Source: Chthoniobacteraceae bacterium
GTDB taxonomy: Bacteria; Verrucomicrobiota; Verrucomicrobiia; Chthoniobacterales; Chthoniobacteraceae
DNA: 64,000 nucleotides
Assembly (NCBI GenBank): GCA_947471505.1
Contig: CANIWM010000024.1
Coordinates: forward strand, 1 to 64,000
Reading direction: 5' to 3'
The notes beneath the pieces were generated by a model that saw nothing but the letters and a program-made list of their open reading frames with translations, was not told where the DNA came from and did not search any database. The position numbers and the translations under genes were made by a program. Each line of letters opens with the position of its first letter. The stretch's first letter is position 1. This document shows positions 6,986 to 15,404 of this stretch, one piece after another.

Positions 6986-9451
6986 ATGCCTTCCACCGCC
7001 ACCGCTTCGCGCCCGCCGATGGTGCCTCATCATACGATGGTGCGGGCAATCGGGCGTGGGAGCTATGGGGAGATTTGGCTGGCGCGGTCGCTGACGGGGG
7101 CTTGGCGGGCGGTGAAAATCGTGGACCGGCGGCGCTTTGAGGATGAGCGATCGTTCGAGCGGGAGTTCGCGGGGATGGCGAGCTTCGAGCCGGTGTCGCG
7201 GGAGCACGAGGGGTTCGTGGACATTTTGCATGTGGGGCGAAGCGACGATGACGCGTTCTTTTACTACGTGATGGAGCTGGCGGACGATGTGGTGCCGCGC
7301 TCGCCTTTCGACCCTGCGGCATACCAGCCGAAGACGCTGAAAAGTGAGCAGGCTCGGGTGGGCCGGATGAGTGCGAACGAAGCAATCGCGCTCGGGCTTT
7401 CGCTGACGGATGCACTGGCAGAGCTGCACGGGCACTCGCTGGTGCATCGCGACATTAAGCCGGCGAACATTATTTTTTGCGGAGGTGCGCCGAAGGTGGC
7501 GGACATCGGGCTGGTGTCGGCGATGGGGCAGGCGTCGTTCGTGGGGACGGAGGGGTATGTGCCGCCGGAGGGGCCGGGGAATGAGCAGTCGGACATTTAT
7601 AGCCTCGGCAAAGTGCTCTACGAAATCGCGATGGGGAAGGACCGGATGCAGTTCCCGGAGCTGCACACGGGGCTGGCGGATTTGCCCGACCGGGAGCTGC
7701 TGCTGAGGCTGAACGACGTGCTGCTGCGGGCGTGCGCGCATTCGCAAGCGGAGCGGTATGCGACGGCGCGAGAGATGCACGAGGACCTTCTGCGGGCGCG
7801 GGATGGCCGCCCGCTGGTGGGGCGTCCGCGCAGTCGGCGGAAGATGGTTCTCGTGGCTGCGATGCTCACTTTAGCCAGCCTCCTGGCGTATGCTTTTCTT
7901 CCGGCGGGAAAGGGCGGCGTCTTCCTAGAAGTGGAGCCCACGGAGGCGATGGTGTTCTTTCAGGATAAACTGCTGCGCTCGCCCGTGGAGCTAGGAGACA
8001 TCAGGGCGGGCGAGCACAAGCTGCGCATCGTTCACGGTGAGTATGAGCAGCTCGATACGACCATCGTGGTGAAGGCGGATGAGGTGACGCGCCCGGCGAA
8101 GTTCACGCTCCAGCGCGCGCTGCGTCCGCTGGCAATCGAGTCGGAGCCGCCGGGGCTGGCGTTCGAGCTGCGCGCGGGAGATACGGTCATCCAGAGCGGG
8201 ACTGCGCCGGCGACTGTGCCGCAGCTCCCCGTGGGCGAATACGCGCTGAGCATGAGCCACGAGGGGCGGAGCAAGACGCTGGGCGTCCACCTTGAGAAAG
8301 AAGGGACGCCGCCCGCGAAGATCGTGTTTGGCTCGAAGAAGTATCTCATCACGAGCGTGCCGAAGGGCGCGGAGATTTTCTGCGATGGTCGCTCCATCGG
8401 CAGGGCGAACTGTGAGGTGGAACTCCCCGAAGGGCCGCACACGCTGGTCGCACGCTACAAGACGTGGCCCGACGATAAGCGGGAAATCAATGCTGAACCC
8501 GGCGAGCCCGCTGCGATAGCGTTCGCATTTTTGCCCGGCAGTGTGAAGCTGGCCAGCAGTCCGAAAGGCGCGGCGGTTTACAAGGACGGTGTGCGCGTGG
8601 GTGTCGCGCCGAGCCAGATTGATAACTTGGAGCCGGGGGAGCTGACGCTCGTTTTCAAGCTCACATCGTATAAGGATGTCGTGGTGCCGGTGACTGTGCG
8701 ACCCGGCGGCACAGCGCTCGCGGAGGGTGAGTTCGACAAGCGCCCCGGCCCGCGCCCCGGCGAGTCGTGGACCAATGGACTGGGTATGAAATTTATCCCC
8801 GTGGGCGAGATCCTCGTATCCATCTGGCCGACGCGCGTCGGCGATTACACGGCCTACGAAGCGGCTGCCAGCATCGCGCCTCGCCTCGCCGACTTCACAC
8901 AGACGCCGGACCATCCGGTGATCAACGTGAACTCCGACGATGCGCGCGAGTTCTGCAAATGGCTCACCGCCAGCGAGCGCAAAGCGGGACGCCTCGACGA
9001 GAAACAAACTTACCGCCTCCCCACCGACGCGGAGTGGAGCGCGATCGCAGGCCTCCCCGATGAAGGCGGTAACACGCCCGAGCAGCGCGACGGCAAGTTC
9101 CGCAATTTCTTGTGGGGCACGGCGTGGCCGCCGCCCGCTGGTGCCGGGAATTTCGCCGATATGAAGAAGGGCGGCATCCCCGGTTACAGCGACGGTTGGG
9201 TGCAGACTTCGCCAGTGGGCAGTTTCCCAGCGATGGCAAACGGGCTTTTCGACGTGACGGGCAACGTGTGGCAGTGGGTCGAAGACAGCTACCGAGGCCC
9301 GCAAGCCCGCAAAACGTGGGGCGTGCTGCGCGGCGGCTCGTGGGGCACTTCGCAGCAAAACGAACTGCAACTCGGCTACCGTGACGTCGTGGACCCGAAG
9401 GAACGCGACCCGCTGTTCGGCTTCCGCTGTGTGATCGAGTTGGGGAACTAA
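6986..9451 (+). CDS. Ser/Thr protein kinase with PEGA repeats and FGE-sulfatase domain
   Basis: The 821-residue protein combines three modules. Residues about 18-270 are a eukaryotic-type kinase: glycine loop GRGSYGE (23-29), catalytic Lys44 (AVKIV), HRDIKPAN (154-161) and a DIG triad (173-175) in place of DFG, with the metal-binding Asp kept. A membrane segment follows (about 287-305). Residues about 311-590 hold about four PEGA-like repeats (VFLEVEPTEAMVFFQDK; ITSVPKGAEIFCDGRSIG; LASSPKGAAVYKDGVRVG). The C-terminus is an FGE-sulfatase/SUMF1 domain (YRLPTDAEWSAIAG; GLFDVTGNVWQWVED; VLRGGSW; GFRCV). A cytosolic kinase with an exported sensor part is likely. It is co-directional with coaD and the Hsp33-like gene. 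Confidence 0.9.
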   Translation: MPSTATASRPPMVPHHTMVRAIGRGSYGEIWLARSLTGAWRAVKIVDRRRFEDERSFEREFAGMASFEPVSREHEGFVDILHVGRSDDDAFFYYVMELADDVVPRSPFDPAAYQPKTLKSEQARVGRMSANEAIALGLSLTDALAELHGHSLVHRDIKPANIIFCGGAPKVADIGLVSAMGQASFVGTEGYVPPEGPGNEQSDIYSLGKVLYEIAMGKDRMQFPELHTGLADLPDRELLLRLNDVLLRACAHSQAERYATAREMHEDLLRARDGRPLVGRPRSRRKMVLVAAMLTLASLLAYAFLPAGKGGVFLEVEPTEAMVFFQDKLLRSPVELGDIRAGEHKLRIVHGEYEQLDTTIVVKADEVTRPAKFTLQRALRPLAIESEPPGLAFELRAGDTVIQSGTAPATVPQLPVGEYALSMSHEGRSKTLGVHLEKEGTPPAKIVFGSKKYLITSVPKGAEIFCDGRSIGRANCEVELPEGPHTLVARYKTWPDDKREINAEPGEPAAIAFAFLPGSVKLASSPKGAAVYKDGVRVGVAPSQIDNLEPGELTLVFKLTSYKDVVVPVTVRPGGTALAEGEFDKRPGPRPGESWTNGLGMKFIPVGEILVSIWPTRVGDYTAYEAAASIAPRLADFTQTPDHPVINVNSDDAREFCKWLTASERKAGRLDEKQTYRLPTDAEWSAIAGLPDEGGNTPEQRDGKFRNFLWGTAWPPPAGAGNFADMKKGGIPGYSDGWVQTSPVGSFPAMANGLFDVTGNVWQWVEDSYRGPQARKTWGVLRGGSWGTSQQNELQLGYRDVVDPKERDPLFGFRCVIELGN

Positions 9452-9498
9452 GCGCGCGCGGCTTGCGGTGGAGTCTGCGACCGTATTGAGTGCGCGTG

Positions 9499-10293
9499 AT
9501 GAATGAACCAATCGTGGAACCAACGGAGGGGCTGGAGGTGCGCACCTACTTTGTGCGGGAGCGGAATGCGCTCGTGGCACGCGCGCATTTCAGCGACTTG
9601 TTTGTGGAGTATTACCTGCACCAAGGGCAGCACGGCTACACGCACTCGCGGGCGCACGACACGCTCTTCAAAGACGCGTTGGCGGCTCTGACGCTGCATT
9701 GCGCGTCGCGTCCGTGGAATGAAGTGGCGGCGTGGACGATCCATTTTGCTCCGCTGAAGATGAACCTCTTCGTCACGGGCGATAATGTGCGCGGTGCGGT
9801 GACGGGGCAGATTTTCACCGAGGACGTGAAGGAGGATGGACGCATCCTTTTCGCCTGCGACACGGTGCGCGGCGACGGGCCGTCGCGCCGCAGTATGGTG
9901 GAGCTGGAGGTGCCGGATGTCTTCCTCGCGGTGGAGCAGTATTACGCGCAGAGCGAGCAGCTCCCGGCGCGGCTCTTTCGCCATGCGGAGGAGGATTTCG
10001 TGATGGTGACGGCGCACCCGGACATTGATATGGCGTGGTTCGAGGGGCTCACGGAGGAGTCGGTCCGCACGATGGATCAAACCAACACGCTGAGCCTGCT
10101 GGAGCGCCGCATTTATCGCTGGGACTGTGGGTGCAACGACAAGCGGATGATGAGCGTGCTGACGCCCCTTTTCACCAAAGACCCGGAGGCGCTGTTCGGC
10201 GACGAGCCGCTCATCCGCATGAGCTGCCCGCGCTGCGGGGCGAAGTATGTCATCACCCGCGAGGCGATGGAGGCGAACGCTTCGGCGAAGTAG
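9499..10293 (+). CDS. Hsp33-like redox-regulated chaperone
   Basis: The 264-residue protein carries a C-terminal cysteine arrangement CxC (residues 210 and 212, WDCGCNDKRM) and CxxC (243 and 246, MSCPRCGAKYVI), spaced by 30 residues. This is the zinc-binding redox switch of Hsp33, and the total length is close to the family's roughly 290. The N-terminal part is divergent but of compatible length (FSDLFVEYYLHQ; VRGAVTGQI). Hsp33 holds unfolding proteins when oxidative stress releases its zinc. ATG at 9499 is preferred to the GTG at 9490. It lies between the kinase gene and tcdA. Confidence 0.75.
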   Translation: MNEPIVEPTEGLEVRTYFVRERNALVARAHFSDLFVEYYLHQGQHGYTHSRAHDTLFKDALAALTLHCASRPWNEVAAWTIHFAPLKMNLFVTGDNVRGAVTGQIFTEDVKEDGRILFACDTVRGDGPSRRSMVELEVPDVFLAVEQYYAQSEQLPARLFRHAEEDFVMVTAHPDIDMAWFEGLTEESVRTMDQTNTLSLLERRIYRWDCGCNDKRMMSVLTPLFTKDPEALFGDEPLIRMSCPRCGAKYVITREAMEANASAK

Positions 10294-10296
10294 GCG

Positions 10297-11085
10297 ATGG
10301 GAGATTACGAGGAGCGATTCAGCGGCATTGGGCGACTGTACGGCACGGACGCGCTGCCACGGCTGCGGGCCGCGCATGTGTGCATCATCGGCGTGGGCGG
10401 CGTGGGCTCATGGATCGTCGAGGCGCTGGCCCGCTCGGGCATCGGCGCGCTGACGCTCATTGATGCCGACGATGTGTGCGTGACGAACACCAACCGCCAA
10501 CTCCCCGCGCTGGCGAACACCGTGGGACGGCCAAAAGTGGACGTTCTTGCAGAGCGTGCGCGCGCCATCTGGCCGGGGTGTGCAGTCACAGCGCGAGCTG
10601 AGTTTTTCACTCAATCGAACGCCGTCGAACTGCTGGCTCCCGCGTTCGATTTCGTCGTGGATGCGGTGGATCGGATGTCCACGAAGACGCATCTCATTCA
10701 CACCTGCCGCACGCTGAATCGCCGCGTGCTCGTCTGCGGCGCAGCGGGCGGGCGGCGCGACCCCACGGCCATCCGTGCGGTTGATCTGGGCTTCGCGGGG
10801 CAGGATGAATTGCTCCGCCAAGTCCGGCGGAAATTGCGGCGCGACTACGGCTGGGAGCATGGCACTTGCAAACACGCGACGCCGATGGGCGTGCCGTGCG
10901 TCTTTTCCCCGGAGCACCCCGTCTATCCTCACGCCGACGGCTCGTGCCGCCCGGTCGCTGAAGACGAGGCCAGCTTGCGAATGGACTGCGCCAGCGGCTT
11001 CGGCGCGGCCACGCACATCACGGGAGTCTTCGGCTTTATCGCAGCGTCGGAGATTATACGCCGCATCGCGTTGGAGGCGCCGTAG
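10297..11085 (+). CDS. tcdA: tRNA threonylcarbamoyladenosine dehydratase (TcdA/CsdL)
   Basis: This ThiF/E1-like enzyme converts t6A37 of tRNA to its cyclic form using ATP. Visible signatures are FSGIGRLYG near the N-terminus, the nucleotide loop GVGGVGSW (32-39), the acidic LIDADDVCVTNTNRQ segment and VVDAVDRMSTKTHLIHTC in the dehydratase core. The 262-residue length is normal for TcdA. It starts 3 bp after the Hsp33-like gene, so the two are probably cotranscribed. Its TAG stop (11083-11085) is part of the GTAG that opens the downstream REP cluster. Confidence 0.9.
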   Translation: MGDYEERFSGIGRLYGTDALPRLRAAHVCIIGVGGVGSWIVEALARSGIGALTLIDADDVCVTNTNRQLPALANTVGRPKVDVLAERARAIWPGCAVTARAEFFTQSNAVELLAPAFDFVVDAVDRMSTKTHLIHTCRTLNRRVLVCGAAGGRRDPTAIRAVDLGFAGQDELLRQVRRKLRRDYGWEHGTCKHATPMGVPCVFSPEHPVYPHADGSCRPVAEDEASLRMDCASGFGAATHITGVFGFIAASEIIRRIALEAP

Positions 11086-11164
11086 CTGCGACGCCCCGTC
11101 GCGAAGGGGGGACAGCAGCGGCGAGGCGCCGCTAGCACCTACTGCGACGAGGCGTCGCAGCTAC
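11082..11164. repeat. GTAG-type REP cluster overlapping the tcdA stop
   Basis: The plus strand shows GTAGCT followed by the hairpin GCGACGCCCCGTCGC. The minus strand, entering from 11164, shows GTAGCT with GCGACGCCTCGTCGC and then a second GTAG (about 11143) with the hairpin AGCGGCGCCTCGCCGCT. Outer ends are inverted copies with one mismatch over about 21 bases. A 5' GTAG next to a palindrome is the known hallmark of REP elements mobilised by REP-associated tyrosine transposases; none is encoded in this window. Confidence 0.75.
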
Positions 11165-11179
11165 GACTGCTGGAGCCGG

Positions 11180-11223
11180 AAAAAGGAACACCCGCAGCAG
11201 ACACATACGGTCCACTGCGGGTG
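11180..11223 (-). terminator. Probable intrinsic terminator of the outer-membrane protein gene
   Basis: CACCCGCAG (11189-11197) pairs with CTGCGGGTG (11215-11223), a 9-bp stem with a 17-base loop. On the minus strand it is followed four bases later by a run of five T (plus-strand A 11180-11184). It is 26 bp beyond the stop of the minus-strand gene ending at 11250, and it also faces tcdA. Confidence 0.5.
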
Positions 11224-11249
11224 AGTGAGAGTTGATTCGCGCTCGGAGA

Positions 11250-11786
11250 TTAGAACACGAGCCGGACGCCAGCGCGGATGTTCACGAAGTCATCGTGGTC
11301 ATCCACGAAGCCATAGGTGGCTTCCCCGAAGAGCCCGACGCGTGAGCTGACGCGCCATTCCAAACCACCGCCGATGGCGATGAATGGATTGCTGCCGTCT
11401 TCTGTCTGCACACCGCCAACAACCTTCGCGTAAGGCGAGAGGCAAAGATTCGCGATCTCGAAAGGGTAGCGGGCGACGAGGCCAGCGGAGTATTGCCACA
11501 CGGTATCCGTGTCGCTTTCGGTGATGCTCGCGTCGATCGTGAGACCGAAGTTGCGGTGGAAGAAATAGTTCAAGCCGATACCGCCACCGTACCCTTCGCC
11601 GACGACTCCCTCGGAGTCAAAGTAGCTGCCGAAGAGGTCGAGCTGGAGTTCGGTTTCGCCGAAGCAGGCTTCCTGCGGGATGACAGTTTTGCTCGGACGA
11701 GCAGGTGCTGCGGGTGCTGCGATTTCCTGACCCGCGAATGCGGTGGCGGAGATTGCGGTGAGTGCGAGGATAATGAGTTTGTTCAT
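11250..11786 (-). CDS. Outer-membrane beta-barrel protein
   Basis: The 178-residue product has a clear signal peptide (MNKLIILALTAISATAFAGQ, cleavage after AFA). An Ala/Pro-rich stretch follows. The rest alternates polar and apolar residues as in beta strands (LQLDLFGSYF; GGGIGLNYFFHRNFGLTIDA; IRAGVRLVF), with a terminal Phe after a Val-Arg-Leu-Val strand, typical of small eight-stranded barrels. The family is OmpA/OprF-like or OMP_b-brl by appearance; no function can be assigned. It faces tcdA with a probable terminator between them. Confidence 0.8.
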   Translation of the reverse strand: MNKLIILALTAISATAFAGQEIAAPAAPARPSKTVIPQEACFGETELQLDLFGSYFDSEGVVGEGYGGGIGLNYFFHRNFGLTIDASITESDTDTVWQYSAGLVARYPFEIANLCLSPYAKVVGGVQTEDGSNPFIAIGGGLEWRVSSRVGLFGEATYGFVDDHDDFVNIRAGVRLVF

Positions 11787-12048
11787 GTTGTTGATTGGTC
11801 TTGGGTTGAATGAATCGTCCGAATTAGCACCAAAGAAGGCGCGGCGGACAAGCGAAATTTACATCGAATCTGGATGTTGCACGGCAAGGTAAACGACGAC
11901 ATCGCCACAATAACCGACTGCACCCACGCCACCGTAAGAAACACATCATCCACATCTTTGAAAAACTCAGCATCAAATCCTGCGCCGCTGCGCCGCTTAT
12001 AGCGATCGAGGCGCTTTCCTCACCGTGATGTCTTGAAGGGCTCGGGCC

Positions 12049-13134
12049 TCAATCACAAATCCACCGCATCCATTTTTCCACGCCGCCGCGGCCGGTGCGG
12101 TCCATCCAGCGGAAGAGGAAATATGCGGCGACGATGAAGACGAAAGCGAGGGCGATGGAGAGTTGGGTCGGGAGGGCTTTGCCCCAGTAGTAGGTGGCTT
12201 CCTGGCCTTTCGCGATGCCGTAGATCCAGAGCGGCCAGAGGTGGACGACGTGGTGCAGGATGTAGATGGAGAGCGAGTGTCGGCTGAAAGTTCCGGCGAT
12301 GGCGGCGGCGCGGCCTTTGCGCGGGAATCGTGGATTCAAGTCGATCCAGCGATGCGTGAGCGCGAAGGCGAGGAGCGCGAAGCCGAGCGTGCAGAGGACG
12401 TATTCGACGGTGGCGGGGAACATTTTCCATCCGAGCAAGAGATGCTTTTGCACGGCGACCGGTGTGTGCGTCCGCAGGATGAGGCAGAGCACGCTGGCGG
12501 CAATCAATGAGCCGCCGATGATCGCGGGGCGCGTCGTGGGCGTTTTGTTGTCCGGCGAAAACACAGCGCGCGCGGTCATCATGCCGACGAGCGGGTAGAT
12601 GATCCACGGGAGGAGCGGGAAAAAGCCGGTTACGCTGAAGCCGAGCAGCACTTGCGAGAGCGTGAGGTCGCACTCGAAGTATCCGCCTACCCAATAGCTC
12701 GGATAGTCGGCCACGGCGCGGGCGACGGGGCTGATGACGAACACGAGCACGCAGATAACCAGCAGCACGACGGACGGCATTCGACGCGCGACATTCAGGA
12801 AAACCATCGCCGCGCCAATGAACGTAAGCACGTCCCAATTGTATGTGTCCTCGGGCAGCCAAACGAGGATGTTGAATGCGAAGCCGAGTGCAAAAAGAAA
12901 GAGCCCGCGGCGGATGGTGGTCTTCGAGATTTGTTCGTCGCTGCGCCCTTTCGCTTCCTGCGACGAGAGCCAGATGTGGTAGCTCATGCCCATGAGGAAC
13001 GAGAACACGGGCGCGCCAAATCCCGTGGGATTCCACAGACTGCTCTGCACGCCGGAGAGGTTTTCTACGAAGTGGACGAGCACCATCAGGAAGATGGCGT
13101 ACGTCCGCAGGAAATCGATCGACGAATAGCGCAT
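12049..13134 (-). CDS. Multi-pass membrane acyltransferase (HGSNAT-like domain)
   Basis: The 361-residue protein has about ten membrane segments. It opens with RYSSIDFLRTYAIFLMVLVH, which resembles the heparan-alpha-glucosaminide N-acetyltransferase catalytic domain and related acyltransferase families (DUF1624 type). A conserved-looking SRHSLSIYILHH segment near residue 285 fits the C-terminal transmembrane part of these enzymes. Such proteins move acetyl groups across the inner membrane onto sugars; the acceptor is unknown. Stop and start of the flanking RMD1-like gene are 4 bp apart, so the two are likely cotranscribed. DUF418-type membrane proteins are an alternative. Confidence 0.75.
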   Translation of the reverse strand: MRYSSIDFLRTYAIFLMVLVHFVENLSGVQSSLWNPTGFGAPVFSFLMGMSYHIWLSSQEAKGRSDEQISKTTIRRGLFLFALGFAFNILVWLPEDTYNWDVLTFIGAAMVFLNVARRMPSVVLLVICVLVFVISPVARAVADYPSYWVGGYFECDLTLSQVLLGFSVTGFFPLLPWIIYPLVGMMTARAVFSPDNKTPTTRPAIIGGSLIAASVLCLILRTHTPVAVQKHLLLGWKMFPATVEYVLCTLGFALLAFALTHRWIDLNPRFPRKGRAAAIAGTFSRHSLSIYILHHVVHLWPLWIYGIAKGQEATYYWGKALPTQLSIALAFVFIVAAYFLFRWMDRTGRGGVEKWMRWICD

Positions 13135-13138
13135 GGAG

Positions 13139-13882
13139 CTATTCCGTCGTCAGCTTCGACAGTAGCTCGACGATTTGAAGAATGATCTGCGCGCAGAGCA
13201 CGGCGATGATGATCATCTCCAGCGTGTGCCCCTTTCGCGAATGCATGTAGTCGCTCGCTCGCTGGCTGCACATTTCATAGACGTGCTCGAAGACTTCGAT
13301 CTGGCCGCCGATGAACTCCAGCCGGTCGATGAGCCGTGTGCGTTCGCGCAGTCGCTCGGAGACCTGACTCGCCAGCGTCGGCGGATGAATGAGCGGGCGA
13401 TGCACCTGCGGAACGAGCCGCGCCAGCCGCGCCCGTAGTCCGATGACCCGCTGAAATCGCCGCGCCAGTTCTTCGCGGCGGCCCAGCGCTTTTTCCTGAA
13501 AATCAAACGCGAGCGGAGAGTCCGCCTCCAAGTCGGGCCAGCCCGCTTCGACCTCGCGCTCGATGTCGCGCAGAGCAGCTTCGTGCTGCGAGAACTCGAT
13601 GAGCGCAGGCTGCACCGCGGGAAGACGTTCCGCCGGCGCGAGCACCGCCGCGCGGCCCGGAGACCACAGGATCTGCGCGCCTTGCAGCGAGATGAGCAGG
13701 CATTTTTGCGCGGAGTCGGAGTCGCCGTCCACCCAGGCGCGGGCGCGTTCCAGCAAGGCCGCGTCATCGCGGTCGGGGCAGGGGACCATCAGCAATGCAA
13801 GCGATGTGTTGCCGAGCGGGATGTCTTCGGTTTCCGCGCCGTCGGGCAATGCGCCCGGTAGTTGTTCGTTTGCGATCGTCAT
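13139..13882 (-). CDS. RMD1/DUF155 family protein
   Basis: The 247-residue protein has a charged, helix-rich body and ends in a single membrane segment (TLEMIIIAVLCAQIILQIVELL, residues about 219-240). The C-terminal region with SERLRERTRLIDRLEFIG, then YMHSRKGHTLEMIIIAVL, matches the pattern of the RMD1/Sif2 (PF02582) family, in which a helical domain precedes one C-terminal transmembrane helix. Members occur in bacteria and eukaryotic mitochondria; the bacterial role is unknown. It lies 3 bp from the FAD oxidoreductase stop codon side, within a three-gene minus-strand run. Confidence 0.7.
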   Translation of the reverse strand: MTIANEQLPGALPDGAETEDIPLGNTSLALLMVPCPDRDDAALLERARAWVDGDSDSAQKCLLISLQGAQILWSPGRAAVLAPAERLPAVQPALIEFSQHEAALRDIEREVEAGWPDLEADSPLAFDFQEKALGRREELARRFQRVIGLRARLARLVPQVHRPLIHPPTLASQVSERLRERTRLIDRLEFIGGQIEVFEHVYEMCSQRASDYMHSRKGHTLEMIIIAVLCAQIILQIVELLSKLTTE

Positions 13883-13885
13883 TGA

Positions 13886-15298
13886 TTAAAGTGTTGGTTG
13901 TTCCGCCATCCGTGCTGCGAGCCACGAGGCGACGTAATCGGCGGAGTCGAGCACGCCGTTGATGGTGGAATCGAAAAGATAATCGCCCACCACAAAAAAA
14001 TCGGGATGCTCCACCGGTTCGGGCTGATGCCGCCGGTCCACCGGCTGCTGCGCGATTCCGCCGGGGATGCCGTTCACCGCGCCGACCCAGCGATGCACGT
14101 GGCCTTCGAGAAAAAACTCGCGCCCGCCGCTCATCATTTCCGGCAGAGAACCCAGCGCTTCGGCGATGAGCGCTTCATCGGAAAGCGCGCTCTTTTTCAG
14201 CGCCGCCTCGCCGCCGAGCAGCCATCCGAGAACGCCGTGCTCCTCGCTCGGATCACGCGACGATTCATCGTAAAGACAGCACCCGCCAAACGCATCGACC
14301 ATGAAAAACGAATCGCTCACACGGCTCCGCCAAAACGGTCGGCTGAACAAAATCGTGATGCGCAGATAGTGCGCGGGATGGTCGTAGTATGCGTGATGCC
14401 GCGCCATCGCATCGGCGAGTCGCGCGCCGCGAAACGTCACCGACGGCACATGATTATTCGGCAGCGCCACCACCACGAAATCAAACTCCTGTTCCCGCGC
14501 CTCCGCGTCGTGCGTCGTGCAAATCTGCATCCGCCCGTCCGGCCCGCGGCCCACGTGCGTCGCGCGATGACCGAGCTTCACGTCCGCCCGGATGCGGCGC
14601 GCCAGTTCGCGCGGCAGCCCCTCGATTCCGCCTTCGATGCTGTACAGCGTCATGTAAGCGGGGTCGTTCATCAGGTAATTTTGCAGACCATACGAAACGC
14701 TCGTCCGCTCCGGCTCCGTCGCCAGATCGCTGTGGATCGTATTTTCGATAAACCCGCGCGTGGACGGCGAGCGCAGCCTGTCCAGCACCTCCGCAAACCG
14801 CCGCCCTTCCAGCGGACGCGCCGCCAGCTCCGGCTGGTCCGCATCGTAAAATTCCCGCGGGCTCATCCAGTCCTTGCCCATCCGATCAAACGCCACGAGC
14901 TCATCCGCCGCCGCATCGCCGAGGTGCTCGCGCAAATCCTCCACGCTCGAAAGCACATGCCCGCCCATGATCACCGCCGAACCGCCCATCGGCCGGATCG
15001 ACAGCCCCAACTCCGCCACCAATTCCCGCAGCGGGTCCTCATCCACGCCCGAGTAATCATACAGCTCCGCCGCCCCCGCCTCATAGCTCGCCGACGCGAG
15101 CTGAAACCGCTTCGAATGAATCTTCCCGCCCAGCCGATCCGCCGCTTCAAAGATCGTCACCCGCACCGGCACATCCGACATCTTTTGCAGAAAATAAGCC
15201 GTCATCAGCCCGCCCGGCCCGCCCCCGACAATCCCGACTTCCCACACCCGTCCCGGCGAAAGGCCGGGCATGGTGTTTGGCAGAAAGAAGTTCGTCAT
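13886..15298 (-). CDS. FAD-dependent amine oxidase-like oxidoreductase
   Basis: The 470-residue protein has an N-terminal dinucleotide-binding motif (VGIVGGGPGGLMTAYFLQ, residues about 22-39), a following EAADRLGGKIHS segment, and a C-terminal FAD-contact region (FFVVGDYLFDSTINGVLDSA). This is the flavin-containing amine oxidase/protoporphyrinogen oxidase/phytoene desaturase superfamily. There is no signal peptide. The substrate cannot be told from sequence. It is the first gene of the minus-strand run and is divergent from the DUF1552 gene; the roughly 105-bp gap at 15299-15404 should hold both promoters. Confidence 0.83.
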   Translation of the reverse strand: MTNFFLPNTMPGLSPGRVWEVGIVGGGPGGLMTAYFLQKMSDVPVRVTIFEAADRLGGKIHSKRFQLASASYEAGAAELYDYSGVDEDPLRELVAELGLSIRPMGGSAVIMGGHVLSSVEDLREHLGDAAADELVAFDRMGKDWMSPREFYDADQPELAARPLEGRRFAEVLDRLRSPSTRGFIENTIHSDLATEPERTSVSYGLQNYLMNDPAYMTLYSIEGGIEGLPRELARRIRADVKLGHRATHVGRGPDGRMQICTTHDAEAREQEFDFVVVALPNNHVPSVTFRGARLADAMARHHAYYDHPAHYLRITILFSRPFWRSRVSDSFFMVDAFGGCCLYDESSRDPSEEHGVLGWLLGGEAALKKSALSDEALIAEALGSLPEMMSGGREFFLEGHVHRWVGAVNGIPGGIAQQPVDRRHQPEPVEHPDFFVVGDYLFDSTINGVLDSADYVASWLAARMAEQPTL

Positions 15299-15404
15299 TT
15301 GGTCAACAGTAGAAGCACTACCTTAAACCGTGATGAAGACTCGAGATCGCTCAGTTATGTAAATCTGCCGATAATTTTTGTTCCGCCTGAGCGTTTTCAG
15401 CATA

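Noticed and set aside
6986-9451. FGE-sulfatase domain as the maturase of the sulfatase at 61926
   Set aside because: The domain is fused to a kinase and lies 52 kb away; the catalytic cysteines of a true formylglycine-generating enzyme are not evident, so a sensor or binding role is more likely.
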